Of a DNA stretch of 64,000 nt, positions 52,993 to 60,683 are shown one piece after another. The notes beneath the pieces are model-generated. The model was not told the DNA's origin, searched no databases, and was given only the letters and a program-made list of their open reading frames with translations. Positions within the stretch are counted from its first letter, which is position 1. Every line of letters begins with the position of its first letter. The position numbers were made by a program, and so were the translations under genes. This DNA comes from Rhodobacterales bacterium (GTDB taxonomy: Bacteria; Pseudomonadota; Alphaproteobacteria; Rhodobacterales; Rhodobacteraceae): contig QKJR01000020.1 in NCBI GenBank assembly GCA_003249215.1, positions 1-64,000 on the forward strand. The letters run 5' to 3'.

Positions 52993-53511
52993 TCAGAGCC
53001 GGGTCTCGTAGACCGAACGCAGCGTCGCCCAGCCCGACCAGAAGGATCCGGCCGGTATCTCCTGCACCTGCGCGGTGAGGATATCCAGATGCATGTGCCA
53101 GCCCGCCGCGATCATGCTGCGCGCCGCCGGATCGCTCAGCCCGCGATGGGTCAACGTCAGCAAGACGCGCTCGCCCTTCGGCGTCAGTTCGAAGGTGACA
53201 TCCCCCGTGCCCCAGGCAAAGGTCAGCATCCGCATCGGATCGACGGCGATCACATGGCTTGCCATGCGCTGTTCCTCGGGGAACCCGGCCGGGCGCGGAT
53301 CGTCTGCGGCGCTCAGCGTGTCGTTGCGCCAGACGAGCTCGAACCCTGCCCCGGGGGCAAGCGTCATCTCACCCGCCGCCAGCCATTTCGCCCGCAGGTC
53401 GCTGTCGATCAGATAGCGCCAGATCCGATCCACCGGGCCGGGCAGCCAGCGTTGCACAACGAGCGTCGAGCCCGCTTCGATGCGGCCGAAGTCGTCTGGG
53501 GTCTGGGTCAT
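52993..53511 (-). CDS. SRPBCC (AHSA1-like) domain protein
   Basis: 172-residue protein with an activator-of-Hsp90-like START fold: RWLPGPVDRIWRYLIDSDLR near 22-42, GFELVWRN, and the C-terminal GWHMHLDILTAQVQ. Genes of this kind are regularly paired with an ArsR gene, as here, where the ATG lies 2 bp after the ArsR stop. A GTG two codons earlier overlaps that stop, but the CAGGAGAG ribosome site suits the ATG at 53511. The ligand is unknown. Confidence 0.86.
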   Translation of the reverse strand: MTQTPDDFGRIEAGSTLVVQRWLPGPVDRIWRYLIDSDLRAKWLAAGEMTLAPGAGFELVWRNDTLSAADDPRPAGFPEEQRMASHVIAVDPMRMLTFAWGTGDVTFELTPKGERVLLTLTHRGLSDPAARSMIAAGWHMHLDILTAQVQEIPAGSFWSGWATLRSVYETRL

Positions 53512-53513
53512 GT

Positions 53514-53897
53514 TCACTCTCCTGCACGGGGTTTGGGGGCGGGTTTGGGGGCGGGTTTGAGATCGGTCGAGGCCGTCGCCTGAGCGTCTTCCTCGACCAA
53601 GAGCCGTTCGAGGACGTCGAGGCGCTCGGTCCAGAAGCGTTGATACTGCGCCAACTCGTCCATGGCCTGCTTCAGCGGAGCGGCTTCAAGGTGGCAAATA
53701 TGGGTGCGCCAGCGAATCTCGCGCCGGATCAACCCGGCCTTTTCGAGCACCTTGATATGCTTGGAGGCCGCCGCCAGCGTCATCGGATAGGGCTCGGCCA
53801 GCTCACCAACGGTTTTCTCGCCCTGCGCCAGGCTGCGCAGCATCGCCCTGCGGGTCTCATCGCTGAGCGCATGAAAGACGTCGTTGATCACCGGCAC
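53514..53897 (-). CDS. ArsR family transcriptional regulator
   Basis: 127-residue winged-helix repressor. FHALSDETRRAMLRSLAQGE and the recognition helix MTLAAASKHIKVLEKAGLI are clear. The metal-site cysteine motif (ELCVCDL) is absent, so it is of the non-metal type that pairs with AHSA1 proteins. A C-terminal tail of KPAPKPAPKP follows. The start is a GTG at 53897; a second GTG at 53891 is better spaced from GAGG. A dyad at 53942-53961 in front of it is the likely operator. Confidence 0.86.
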   Translation of the reverse strand: MPVINDVFHALSDETRRAMLRSLAQGEKTVGELAEPYPMTLAAASKHIKVLEKAGLIRREIRWRTHICHLEAAPLKQAMDELAQYQRFWTERLDVLERLLVEEDAQATASTDLKPAPKPAPKPRAGE

Positions 53898-53941
53898 ACC
53901 TCATTCATCCACATGGTATAATTACCCTCCAGCCAAATATA

Positions 53942-53961
53942 ATTCAACTGATTCATTGAAT
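53942..53961. promoter_or_regulatory. AT-rich dyad upstream of arsR (putative operator)
   Basis: ATTCAA-CTGATTCA-TTGAAT has perfect 6-bp arms and contains the smaller palindrome ATTCA-T-TGAAT. It lies about 45 bp before the ArsR start in an unusually AT-rich stretch, between divergent arsR and mtnP genes, so it may control both. Confidence 0.6.
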
Positions 53962-54015
53962 GATTGATCGAGCGGACTGCCGAGCCCCCTTCCCTCCCCC
54001 GGTTCGCGCGCCTAA

Positions 54016-54030
54016 GCTTCGCCGCGAAGC
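54016..54030 (+). promoter_or_regulatory. Small hairpin in mtnP leader
   Basis: GCTTCG-CCG-CGAAGC gives a 6-bp stem with a 3-base loop, ending 7 bp before the GGAG ribosome site of mtnP. It could influence translation. This is weak evidence alone. Confidence 0.35.
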
Positions 54031-54046
54031 AGCGACGGAGCGTGTG

Positions 54047-54913
54047 ATGGAACGGATGATCGGGGTGATCGGCGGCTCGGGGGTCTACAATATCGACGGG
54101 CTCGAAAATGCCCGCTGGCAGGCGGTCGAGACGCCTTGGGGCGCGCCCTCGGATGAGGTGCTGCGCGGCCGGTTGAACGGCGTCGAGATGGCCTTTCTGC
54201 CGCGCCATGGCCGCGGTCATATCCACACACCCACCACCGTCCCCTACCGCGCCAATATCGCGGCGATGAAGATGCTCGGCGTCACCGATCTGATCGCCGT
54301 CTCCGCGGTGGGCAGCCTCAAGGAGGCCTATGCGCCGGGCGATTTTCTGGTGGTCGATCAATATATCGACCGCACCTTCGCCCGCGAGAAATCCTTCTTC
54401 GGCCCCGGTCTCGTCGGCCATGTCTCGGTCGCCCATCCGGTCTGTTCGCGGCTCTCGGCCGCCTGCGTCGCGGCGGCGAAATCCGTCGGTGTGACCGTGC
54501 ACGAGGGCGGCACCTATGTTGCGATGGAGGGGCCGCAATTCTCGACGCTCGCCGAAAGCCGCCTTTACCGCAGTTGGGGCGCCGATGTGATCGGCATGAC
54601 CGGGATGCCGGAGGCGAAATTGGCCCGCGAGGCCGAGCTTTGCTATGCCTGCGTCGCGATGATCACGGATTACGATTGCTGGCACCCCGATCATGATGCC
54701 GTCGACGTGGCGCAAGTCGTCGCGACCGCGATGAAGAACGCCGATGTCGCGCGCGCGCTGGTCGCGGCGCTGCCCGGGCGGCTCAAGGGCGAGGCGGTCG
54801 ATTGCGAGGCCGGGTGTGGCCATGCGCTCGACAGCGCGATCATGACCGCGCCCGCGAAACGCGACCCGGAAATGATCGAGCTCTGCCGCCCGGTGATGGG
54901 CCGCATCCTGTGA
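54047..54913 (+). CDS. mtnP: S-methyl-5'-thioadenosine phosphorylase
   Basis: Splits methylthioadenosine with phosphate to adenine and methylthioribose 1-phosphate, removing the by-product of polyamine and homoserine-lactone synthesis. It has 288 residues. IGVIGGSGVYNIDGL at the start, the phosphate-site RHGRGHIHTP (near 55-64), and MEGPQFSTLAESRLYRSWGAD with GMTGMPEAKLAREAE (near 160-200) are typical. I chose the ATG at 54047 with GGAG 6 bases before it; an ATG three codons later is possible. The released adenine is recovered by apt, 1.75 kb downstream in the same unit. Confidence 0.94.
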   Translation: MERMIGVIGGSGVYNIDGLENARWQAVETPWGAPSDEVLRGRLNGVEMAFLPRHGRGHIHTPTTVPYRANIAAMKMLGVTDLIAVSAVGSLKEAYAPGDFLVVDQYIDRTFAREKSFFGPGLVGHVSVAHPVCSRLSAACVAAAKSVGVTVHEGGTYVAMEGPQFSTLAESRLYRSWGADVIGMTGMPEAKLAREAELCYACVAMITDYDCWHPDHDAVDVAQVVATAMKNADVARALVAALPGRLKGEAVDCEAGCGHALDSAIMTAPAKRDPEMIELCRPVMGRIL

Positions 54914-56172
54914 AAATCCTGCTCCTCGGCGCCGATGGGTTCATCGGGCGCCATCTGGCCTTTGGGCTGCGGTCCACGGGCGCCGAGGTGATCGCCTCGG
55001 CCCGCGCGCCGGCGCGGCTGGCGGCGATGGGGTTCAAGGTGCTCGCCGCCGACCTGACCAACCCGGCGACGCATGCAGCCGCCTTCTGGGCGCCGCATCT
55101 CGCGGGGGGCGTGCATGTGGTCAATTGCGCCGGGCTGCTGACCGGGTCCGAGGCCGCGTTTCGCGCCGTGCATCTGGCCGCGCCCGCGGCGGTCGCGGCG
55201 GCGCGCGATGGCGGACATTTCGTGCAGATTTCCGCGGTGGGCATCGAGGCGGCCGAGACCCCCTTCGCCCGCCACCGTCGCGCCGCCGAGGCGATGCTCG
55301 CCGATCTGCCCGAGGTGACCGTGCTGCGCCCCGGGCTCGTGCTGGCCGATACCTCCTATGGCGGGTCCTCGCTGATGCGTGCCCTCGCGGCGATGCCCGT
55401 CGCGCGCCCTGTCGTGGGCACCGGCGATCAGCCCTTCAACCCGATCCATGCCGGGGATCTGACGCAGGTGGTGCTCGACTGCCTGCGCGCCCCGCCCGGC
55501 TTTGGCCCTTGGGAGGTCGGCGGGCCCGAGACCCTCTCGCAAGAGGAGCTCGGCGCGCTTTACCGGCGCTGGTTCGGCCTGCGGCCCGTGCCGGTCTGCC
55601 ACCTGCCTGTGCCGCTCGCCCACCTGCTCGGGCGGCTGGGCGAAGCGCTGCGGCTTGGGCCGATCTCGGCGACGGCCGTCGCGCAGCTTCAGGGCGGCGT
55701 GCTGGCCGATCCCGCCCCCCTTCTCACCCGCATTCCGGCCCGCCCGCGTGGGGTCAGCGGCTTCGTGATGGACCGCCCCGCGGGCACGCAGGACCTGTGG
55801 CAGGCGCGGCTTTACTTGCTCAAACCGCTGATCCGGCTGACCCTCGCCCTCACTTGGCTTGCCTCTGCCGCGCTCGGGTTTCTGACCCCCGCCGCGCGGA
55901 TCTTCGAAATGGTGCCCGCCCTGCCCGAGCCTCTGGCGCTGGTGCTGGGCCGCGGCGGCGGGCTCGTCGATCTGGCGCTCGGGCTCGCGCTTTTGCGCAA
56001 CTGGCGCCCGCGTGCGACGGCGCTGGCGCAGCTTGCCATCGTGGGCGGCTATACGATCGGCTTGAGCACGCTCGCCCCCGCTCTCTGGCTCGACCCGATC
56101 GGGGGCATGCTCAAGAACCTCGGCATCCTCGCCTTGATCGCCGTGCATCTGGCGCTGGCGGAGGAACGCTGA
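54910..56172 (+). CDS. SDR/epimerase-type oxidoreductase fused to C-terminal membrane (DoxX-like) domain
   Basis: 420-residue fusion starting at a GTG that overlaps the mtnP stop (GTGA). Residues 1-290 form an extended SDR with the Rossmann motif LLLGADGFIGRHLAFGLR, a QISAVGIEAAET strand and FNPIHAGDLTQVV. The canonical YxxxK is not obvious: the expected place reads FARHRRAAE. Residues 300-420 hold about four transmembrane helices (LTLALTWLASAALGFLTP, then LVDLALGLALL), matching DoxX-like tails found on some SDR proteins. A membrane-tethered reductase or NAD(P)-binding sensor is possible. Confidence 0.82.
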   Translation: MKILLLGADGFIGRHLAFGLRSTGAEVIASARAPARLAAMGFKVLAADLTNPATHAAAFWAPHLAGGVHVVNCAGLLTGSEAAFRAVHLAAPAAVAAARDGGHFVQISAVGIEAAETPFARHRRAAEAMLADLPEVTVLRPGLVLADTSYGGSSLMRALAAMPVARPVVGTGDQPFNPIHAGDLTQVVLDCLRAPPGFGPWEVGGPETLSQEELGALYRRWFGLRPVPVCHLPVPLAHLLGRLGEALRLGPISATAVAQLQGGVLADPAPLLTRIPARPRGVSGFVMDRPAGTQDLWQARLYLLKPLIRLTLALTWLASAALGFLTPAARIFEMVPALPEPLALVLGRGGGLVDLALGLALLRNWRPRATALAQLAIVGGYTIGLSTLAPALWLDPIGGMLKNLGILALIAVHLALAEER

Positions 56173-56663
56173 TGGATTGGGTCTCCGTCGACTGGCCGCT
56201 GATCGCGAAATGGCTGCATATCCTCAGCTCCACCGTCCTCTTCGGCACCGGCATCGGCACCGCCTTCCAGATGGTCTGGGCGATGCGCACGCGGCGCGTG
56301 GAAACCATCCATTCGGTCGCCTCGGGCGTGGTGGTGGCGGATTGGATCTTCACCACCCCCGCCGGGCTGGCGCAGCCCGCAAGCGGCCTCTGGCTGATCT
56401 GGCTCAATGGCTATTCCCTGGCCGAGCCCTGGCTCGTCGCCACCTATGCGCTCTATGTTGTGGCCTTTCTCGCCTGGGCGCCGGTCGTCGCGCTGCAGAT
56501 CCGCATCCGCAACCTCGCTGCCGCGGCGCTCGCGGCGGGCCAACCGCTGCCCGTGCACGCATTGCGCCTCTATCGCATCTGGTTTGCGCTTGGCTGGCCC
56601 GCTTTCCTTGGCCTTGTCGCCGTTTTCTGGCTTATGGTCGCCAAGCCCAATTTCGGAGTCTGA
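56172..56663 (+). CDS. DUF2269 family integral membrane protein
   Basis: 163-residue protein with about four transmembrane helices: WLHILSSTVLFGTGIGTAFQ (residues 14-33), then segments near 50-75, 85-110 and 135-158. The His in the first helix and a later HALRLYRIW could bind heme or metal, but no redox motif is certain. Its ATG overlaps the previous stop (TGATG), so it is co-translated with the SDR fusion. The two membrane parts may form one complex. Confidence 0.85.
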   Translation: MDWVSVDWPLIAKWLHILSSTVLFGTGIGTAFQMVWAMRTRRVETIHSVASGVVVADWIFTTPAGLAQPASGLWLIWLNGYSLAEPWLVATYALYVVAFLAWAPVVALQIRIRNLAAAALAAGQPLPVHALRLYRIWFALGWPAFLGLVAVFWLMVAKPNFGV

Positions 56664-56666
56664 CCC

Positions 56667-57206
56667 ATGAACGCCCAACGCACCGTCAAAGACTATATCC
56701 GCTCGATCGCCGACTTCCCGCATGAGGGGATCATTTTCCGCGACGTGACCACGCTCTTCGCCGATGCCCGTGGCTTCCGCATGGCGATCGACCAGATGCT
56801 GCACCCCTGGGCGGGCGAACAGATCGACAAGATCGTCGGCCTCGAAGCGCGCGGCTTCATCCTCGGCGGCGCGATCGCGCATCAGCTCTCGAAAGGTTTC
56901 GTGCCGATCCGCAAGAAGGGCAAACTGCCCGGCCAGACGATTTCACAAGCCTACAAGCTCGAATACGGCGAGGCGATCATGGAGATGCACGAGGACGCGA
57001 TCGCGCCGGGGGAAAAGGTGCTGATCGTCGACGATCTGCTGGCCACCGGCGGCACCTGCGAGGCGGGGATCAAGCTGATCGAGCGGCTGGGCGGTCAGAT
57101 CGTCGGCTGTTCCTTCATCGTCGATCTGCCGGAACTGGGCGGGCGCAAGTTGCTCGAGAGCCTCGGGATGGATGTCAGCGTGCTTTGCGAATTCGAGGGG
57201 CTCTGA
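56667..57206 (+). CDS. apt: Adenine phosphoribosyltransferase
   Basis: Converts adenine and PRPP to AMP, closing the methylthioadenosine salvage route begun by mtnP. It has 179 residues, normal length. [15 protein letters not shown] (near 17-31), [15 protein letters not shown] and the PRPP loop [13 protein letters not shown] (residues 118-130) are intact. Only 3 bp separate it from the DUF2269 stop. A terminator follows. Confidence 0.97.
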   Translation: MNAQRTVKDYIRSIADFPHEGIIFRDVTTLFADARGFRMAIDQMLHPWAGEQIDKIVGLEARGFILGGAIAHQLSKGFVPIRKKGKLPGQTISQAYKLEYGEAIMEMHEDAIAPGEKVLIVDDLLATGGTCEAGIKLIERLGGQIVGCSFIVDLPELGGRKLLESLGMDVSVLCEFEGL

Positions 57207-57300
57207 GGCCCGTCGCGCGGTAACCTTTTCGAAACGCGAATCGCGCTATCCAGAGCGGGCCTGATGGTTCGGCTGCTTGCAAACACGTGAACCAAAAGCA

Positions 57301-57335
57301 AAGCGCCCTGCCCCCCCGGCGGGGCGCTTCCTTTT
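57301..57335 (+). terminator. Terminator after apt
   Basis: AAGCGCCC at 57301-57308 pairs with GGGCGCTT at 57322-57329 across a 13-base loop; the tail CCTTTT follows. It lies about 95 bp after the apt stop and closes the mtnP-apt unit. Confidence 0.75.
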
Positions 57336-57368
57336 GGCGCGCCGGTTCACCGGAGGGGCGCGGCGCCC

Positions 57369-58772
57369 TCAGCCCGGCACGCGCAGCACCGCCCCCGGAT
57401 TGAGAATGCCTTTCGGATCGAGTGCGGTCTTGAGCGCGCGCATCATCGCGAGCTTCGCCGGATCCTCGTAGCGCTCCAGATCGCCGACCTTGTAGCGCCC
57501 GATCCCATGCTCGGCGCTCATCGAGCCTGCAAACTCGCGCACCACGATGTCATGCACCGTGCGTTTGAGGCCCTCGCGCTGATTGCCGTAGTCGTCGCGC
57601 GAGCGCCCCGCCGCGGGGAAGACGTTGAAATGCAGATTGCCGTCCCCGACATGGCCGAAGCAGTTGATCCGGAAGTCGCCGATCGACGCGATGGCCTCGG
57701 TCGCGGCGGTGATGAAGGCGGGGATCGCGCTGACCGGCACCGAAATGTCATGGCTCGAGATCGAGCCGATCCGGCGGTTGGCAATGGGCAGGTTCTCTCG
57801 CAGATCCCAGATCGCGGCGCGCTGCGCCTGCGATTGCGCGACGACTGCATCGAGCACGAGATCGCCCGCCGCCTCGTAAAGATCGGCAAAGGCCGCCTCG
57901 GCCTCCATCCCCGCGGGCAGGCCGAGCTCGATCAGCACCGACCACTCGGGATCCTCGGCGAAGGGGAAATGCACCTCGGGGCCGACCTCGCGCAGGAACG
58001 CCAGCCCCTGCCCCGAGATCAGCTCGAAGGCCGAGACGCAGCCCGCCATCCGTCCCTGCGCCAGCCCCAGCAACTCGACCGCCGCCGCCGGCGAGGGCAC
58101 CGCAAAGACCGCCGTACCGATCACCGCGGGCGGCGGCACCAGCGGCAGCGCCGCGGCGGTGATCACCCCGAGCGTGCCCTCGGAGCCCACGAAAAGATCG
58201 CGCAGATCGTAGCCCGTGTTGTCCTTGCGCAGGCGCCGCAACCCGTTCCAGACGGTGCCATCCGCGAGCACCACCTCGAGCCCGAGACAGAGCGCGCGCG
58301 CATTGCCATAGCGCAGCACATTGACGCCGCCCGCATTGGTCGCCAGACACCCGCCGATCCGCGCCGTCCCTTGGCTGGCAAGGCTCAGCGGATAGAGCCG
58401 CCCCGCCTCCTCGGCCCAGTCGCGCACCTGCTGCAGCGTCGCGCCCGCCTCGACCACGATCGATTGCGCATCGCGCGCGCGCATCCGTGCCATCCGCTCG
58501 AGGCTCAGGATCACCGGCGCCGCCCCCTCGCTCGCCACCTGCCCGCCCACGAGCCCGGTGCCCCCGCCATAGGGCAAAACGCCCACGCCCGCCGCATGGC
58601 AGACCCGCATCAGGGCCGACACCTGTGCGGTATCGGCGGGTTTCGCGACGATCCCCTGCCCGCGCCAGAGGCCGCGCGGCTCTTCGAGATAGGCGGGCTC
58701 GGCCGGCCCGACCCAGAGCCCGGGAACCTCCGCCGCCAAACGTTCCGCAAATGCCTGATCTGCCGGGACCAT
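57369..58772 (-). CDS. FAD-binding 2-hydroxyacid oxidoreductase (GlcD/D-lactate dehydrogenase type)
   Basis: 467-residue flavoprotein of the VAO family, oxidising a D-2-hydroxyacid such as D-lactate, glycolate or D-2-hydroxyglutarate. The FAD-binding PYGGGTGLVGGQVA (near 67-80), QGTARIGGCLATNAGGVNVL (near 133-152) and VGSEGTLGVITA motifs are present. The C-terminal FGHVGDGNLHFNV and SAEHGIGRYK carry the active-site histidines. I chose the ATG at 58772 with AAGGGG before it; a GTG lies five codons upstream. It is not fused to an iron-sulphur domain, and no GlcE/GlcF gene is adjacent. Confidence 0.9.
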   Translation of the reverse strand: MVPADQAFAERLAAEVPGLWVGPAEPAYLEEPRGLWRGQGIVAKPADTAQVSALMRVCHAAGVGVLPYGGGTGLVGGQVASEGAAPVILSLERMARMRARDAQSIVVEAGATLQQVRDWAEEAGRLYPLSLASQGTARIGGCLATNAGGVNVLRYGNARALCLGLEVVLADGTVWNGLRRLRKDNTGYDLRDLFVGSEGTLGVITAAALPLVPPPAVIGTAVFAVPSPAAAVELLGLAQGRMAGCVSAFELISGQGLAFLREVGPEVHFPFAEDPEWSVLIELGLPAGMEAEAAFADLYEAAGDLVLDAVVAQSQAQRAAIWDLRENLPIANRRIGSISSHDISVPVSAIPAFITAATEAIASIGDFRINCFGHVGDGNLHFNVFPAAGRSRDDYGNQREGLKRTVHDIVVREFAGSMSAEHGIGRYKVGDLERYEDPAKLAMMRALKTALDPKGILNPGAVLRVPG

Positions 58773-58795
58773 CGCCTTCCCCTTCACCTGTGTTC

Positions 58796-58829
58796 AAATA
58801 TCCTGGGGGTCCGGGGGGGAACCCCCCGG
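58796..58829. repeat. Second copy of AAATATCC-GGGGGT element with GC hairpin
   Basis: CAAATATCCTGGGGGT at 58795-58810 matches the arm of the 46033-46104 repeat, and CCGGGGGG-GAA-CCCCCCGG (58811-58829) follows as an 8-bp stem. It lies in the gap between the GNAT and FAD oxidase genes. The same combination at two distant sites suggests a dispersed extragenic element. Confidence 0.6.
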
Positions 58830-58839
58830 CCTTGCCCCG

Positions 58840-59424
58840 TCAACCGACGTCGGTGCGCCCGCGCCGGTCGGGGCGCAGATTGGAATAAAGCACGTGATTG
58901 CGCCAGCGCCCGTTGATCTGCAGATAGGCCTGCGCCACGCCCTCGTATTTGAACCCGCTCTTTTCGAGCACCCCGCGCGAGGCCGCATTCTCGGGCAGGC
59001 ACGCCGCCTCGATCCGGCTCAGGTCGAGCGCGGCGAAGGCATGATCCACCACCGCGCGGATCGCCTCGCGCATGTAGCCCTGCCGGGCATAGCGCGCCCC
59101 CACCCAATAGCCGAGCGTGCCCGCCTGCGCCGGCCCGCGGCGGATATTGTCGAGCGTGATCGCCCCCAGAACCCGGGCATCCTGCTTGCGGATCATGAAG
59201 AACGGCAGCGCCGTGCCCGCCCCCTCGGCGCGCGCCGCCCAATAGACGCGGTTGGCGAAGGCGCGGCGGCTCAGATGGTCCTCGGCCCAGGCCGGTTCCC
59301 AGGGCACGAGGAAGTCGTGACTTTCCTCGCGCAGCTCGGACCAGTCGCGATAGTCGGAATGCATCGGCAGCCGGAGGAGCATCCGCTCCGTCTCGACCCG
59401 CGGCTTCCGACGGCGCGTCAGCAT
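58840..59424 (-). CDS. GNAT N-acetyltransferase, RimJ/RimL type
   Basis: 194-residue acetyltransferase resembling ribosomal-protein and aminoglycoside-type enzymes. It has VETERMLLRLP at 10-20, the acetyl-CoA segment LGYWVGARYARQGYMREA (near 103-120) and the AACLPENAASRGVLEKSGF motif (near 139-157). These fit RimJ best, and in this position the gene is regular in Rhodobacterales. It overlaps the M16 peptidase stop by one base (ATGA), so the two are coupled. Confidence 0.9.
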   Translation of the reverse strand: MLTRRRKPRVETERMLLRLPMHSDYRDWSELREESHDFLVPWEPAWAEDHLSRRAFANRVYWAARAEGAGTALPFFMIRKQDARVLGAITLDNIRRGPAQAGTLGYWVGARYARQGYMREAIRAVVDHAFAALDLSRIEAACLPENAASRGVLEKSGFKYEGVAQAYLQINGRWRNHVLYSNLRPDRRGRTDVG

Positions 59425-60683
59425 CAGGCGACGAGCCTGTCGCGCAGCGCGCCCAATGTGGGCGCGGCCTGCGCCGGACCATAGAGCGCCATCGCCACCG
59501 CGGGGCTTGCCGCCAGACGCTCTGCATAGGCGCGCACGCCTTCGCGGGTGACCCCGTCGATCCGCTCGGAGACCTCTTCGAGCCCCGGCACCCGGCCATA
59601 GACGGCGAGGTTGCGCGCCATCCGCTCGGCCCGGCTCGAGGCGCTCTCGAGCCCCATAAGCATCCCGGCCTTCATCTGCGCCCGCGCCCGGGCGACCTCG
59701 GCCTCGGTCATGTCCTCGGCCGCGCGCTTCAACTCATCGACCGTCAGCCCGCACAGCCCCTCGATCTCGGCGCTCGATGTGCCGGCATAGATTGTGATCA
59801 TGCCGGTATCGTCATAGGCCCCGGCCTGGGCGAAGATCGAATAGCAGAGCCCCCGCTCCTCGCGGATCTTCTGAAAGAGGCGCGAAGACATGCCGCCGCC
59901 CATCGCCATCGCATAGACCTGCGCGGTGTAGAGATCGGCATCGCGATAGGCCGGGCCCTCGAAGGCGAGCGCGAAATGTACCTGCTCGAGGTCCTTCAGC
60001 TCGCGCCGCTCGTTACCGGCCCAGCGCGCGGGTTGCAAAAGCTGCGTGCCGACCGGCGCCAGCGACCCGAAGATCGCCTCGGCCTGTTTCACCAGCGCAT
60101 CGTGATCGACGTCGCCCGCCGCGGCGAGGATCATCTGATCGGGGCCGTAATGGCGCCCGACAAAGCCCGCCAGATCCTCGCGCCCGAATTGCGCAACGCG
60201 CTCGGCCGGGCCCAGAATGGTGCGGCCCATCGCCTGATCGGGATAGGCCGCCTCCTGCAGCCAGTCGAAGATGATATCGTCGGGCGTATCGAGCGCCTGA
60301 CCGATCTCCTGCAAGATCACATGCCGCTCGACCTCGATCTCGCGCGGGTCGAAGATCGGATTGAGTACGATATCCGAGATCACATCGAGCGCGAGCCGCA
60401 CATCCGCGCCCAGCACACGGGCGTAATAGGCAGTCATCTCGCGCGAGGTATAGGCGTTGATATAGCCGCCGACATCCTCGATCTCCTCGGCGATCTGCAG
60501 CGCGGTGCGGGTCTTGGTACCCTTGAAGGCCATATGTTCGAGGAAATGGGCGATGCCGTTTTCCGCGGCCGCCTCGTGCCGCCCGCCGGCCTGCACCCAG
60601 ATCCCCACCGTGGCCGAGGCAAAGCCCGGCATGTTCTCGGTGATGATGCGCAGACCGTTCGGGAGCGTGGTGGTTTCGATCAC
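59424..60683 (-). CDS. M16 family zinc peptidase (processing-peptidase-like)
   Basis: 419-residue pitrilysin-family protease related to the mitochondrial processing peptidase. The inverted zinc motif HFLEHMAFKGT (His46/His50) and the downstream glutamate in the ERHVILQEIGQALD helix (near 115-128) are intact, so it should be active. The second, zinc-free domain covers the C-terminal half. The start is a GTG at 60683 that overlaps the thrC stop (GTGA). The thrC-M16-rimJ order is common in Rhodobacterales. Confidence 0.93.
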   Translation of the reverse strand: MIETTTLPNGLRIITENMPGFASATVGIWVQAGGRHEAAAENGIAHFLEHMAFKGTKTRTALQIAEEIEDVGGYINAYTSREMTAYYARVLGADVRLALDVISDIVLNPIFDPREIEVERHVILQEIGQALDTPDDIIFDWLQEAAYPDQAMGRTILGPAERVAQFGREDLAGFVGRHYGPDQMILAAAGDVDHDALVKQAEAIFGSLAPVGTQLLQPARWAGNERRELKDLEQVHFALAFEGPAYRDADLYTAQVYAMAMGGGMSSRLFQKIREERGLCYSIFAQAGAYDDTGMITIYAGTSSAEIEGLCGLTVDELKRAAEDMTEAEVARARAQMKAGMLMGLESASSRAERMARNLAVYGRVPGLEEVSERIDGVTREGVRAYAERLAASPAVAMALYGPAQAAPTLGALRDRLVA

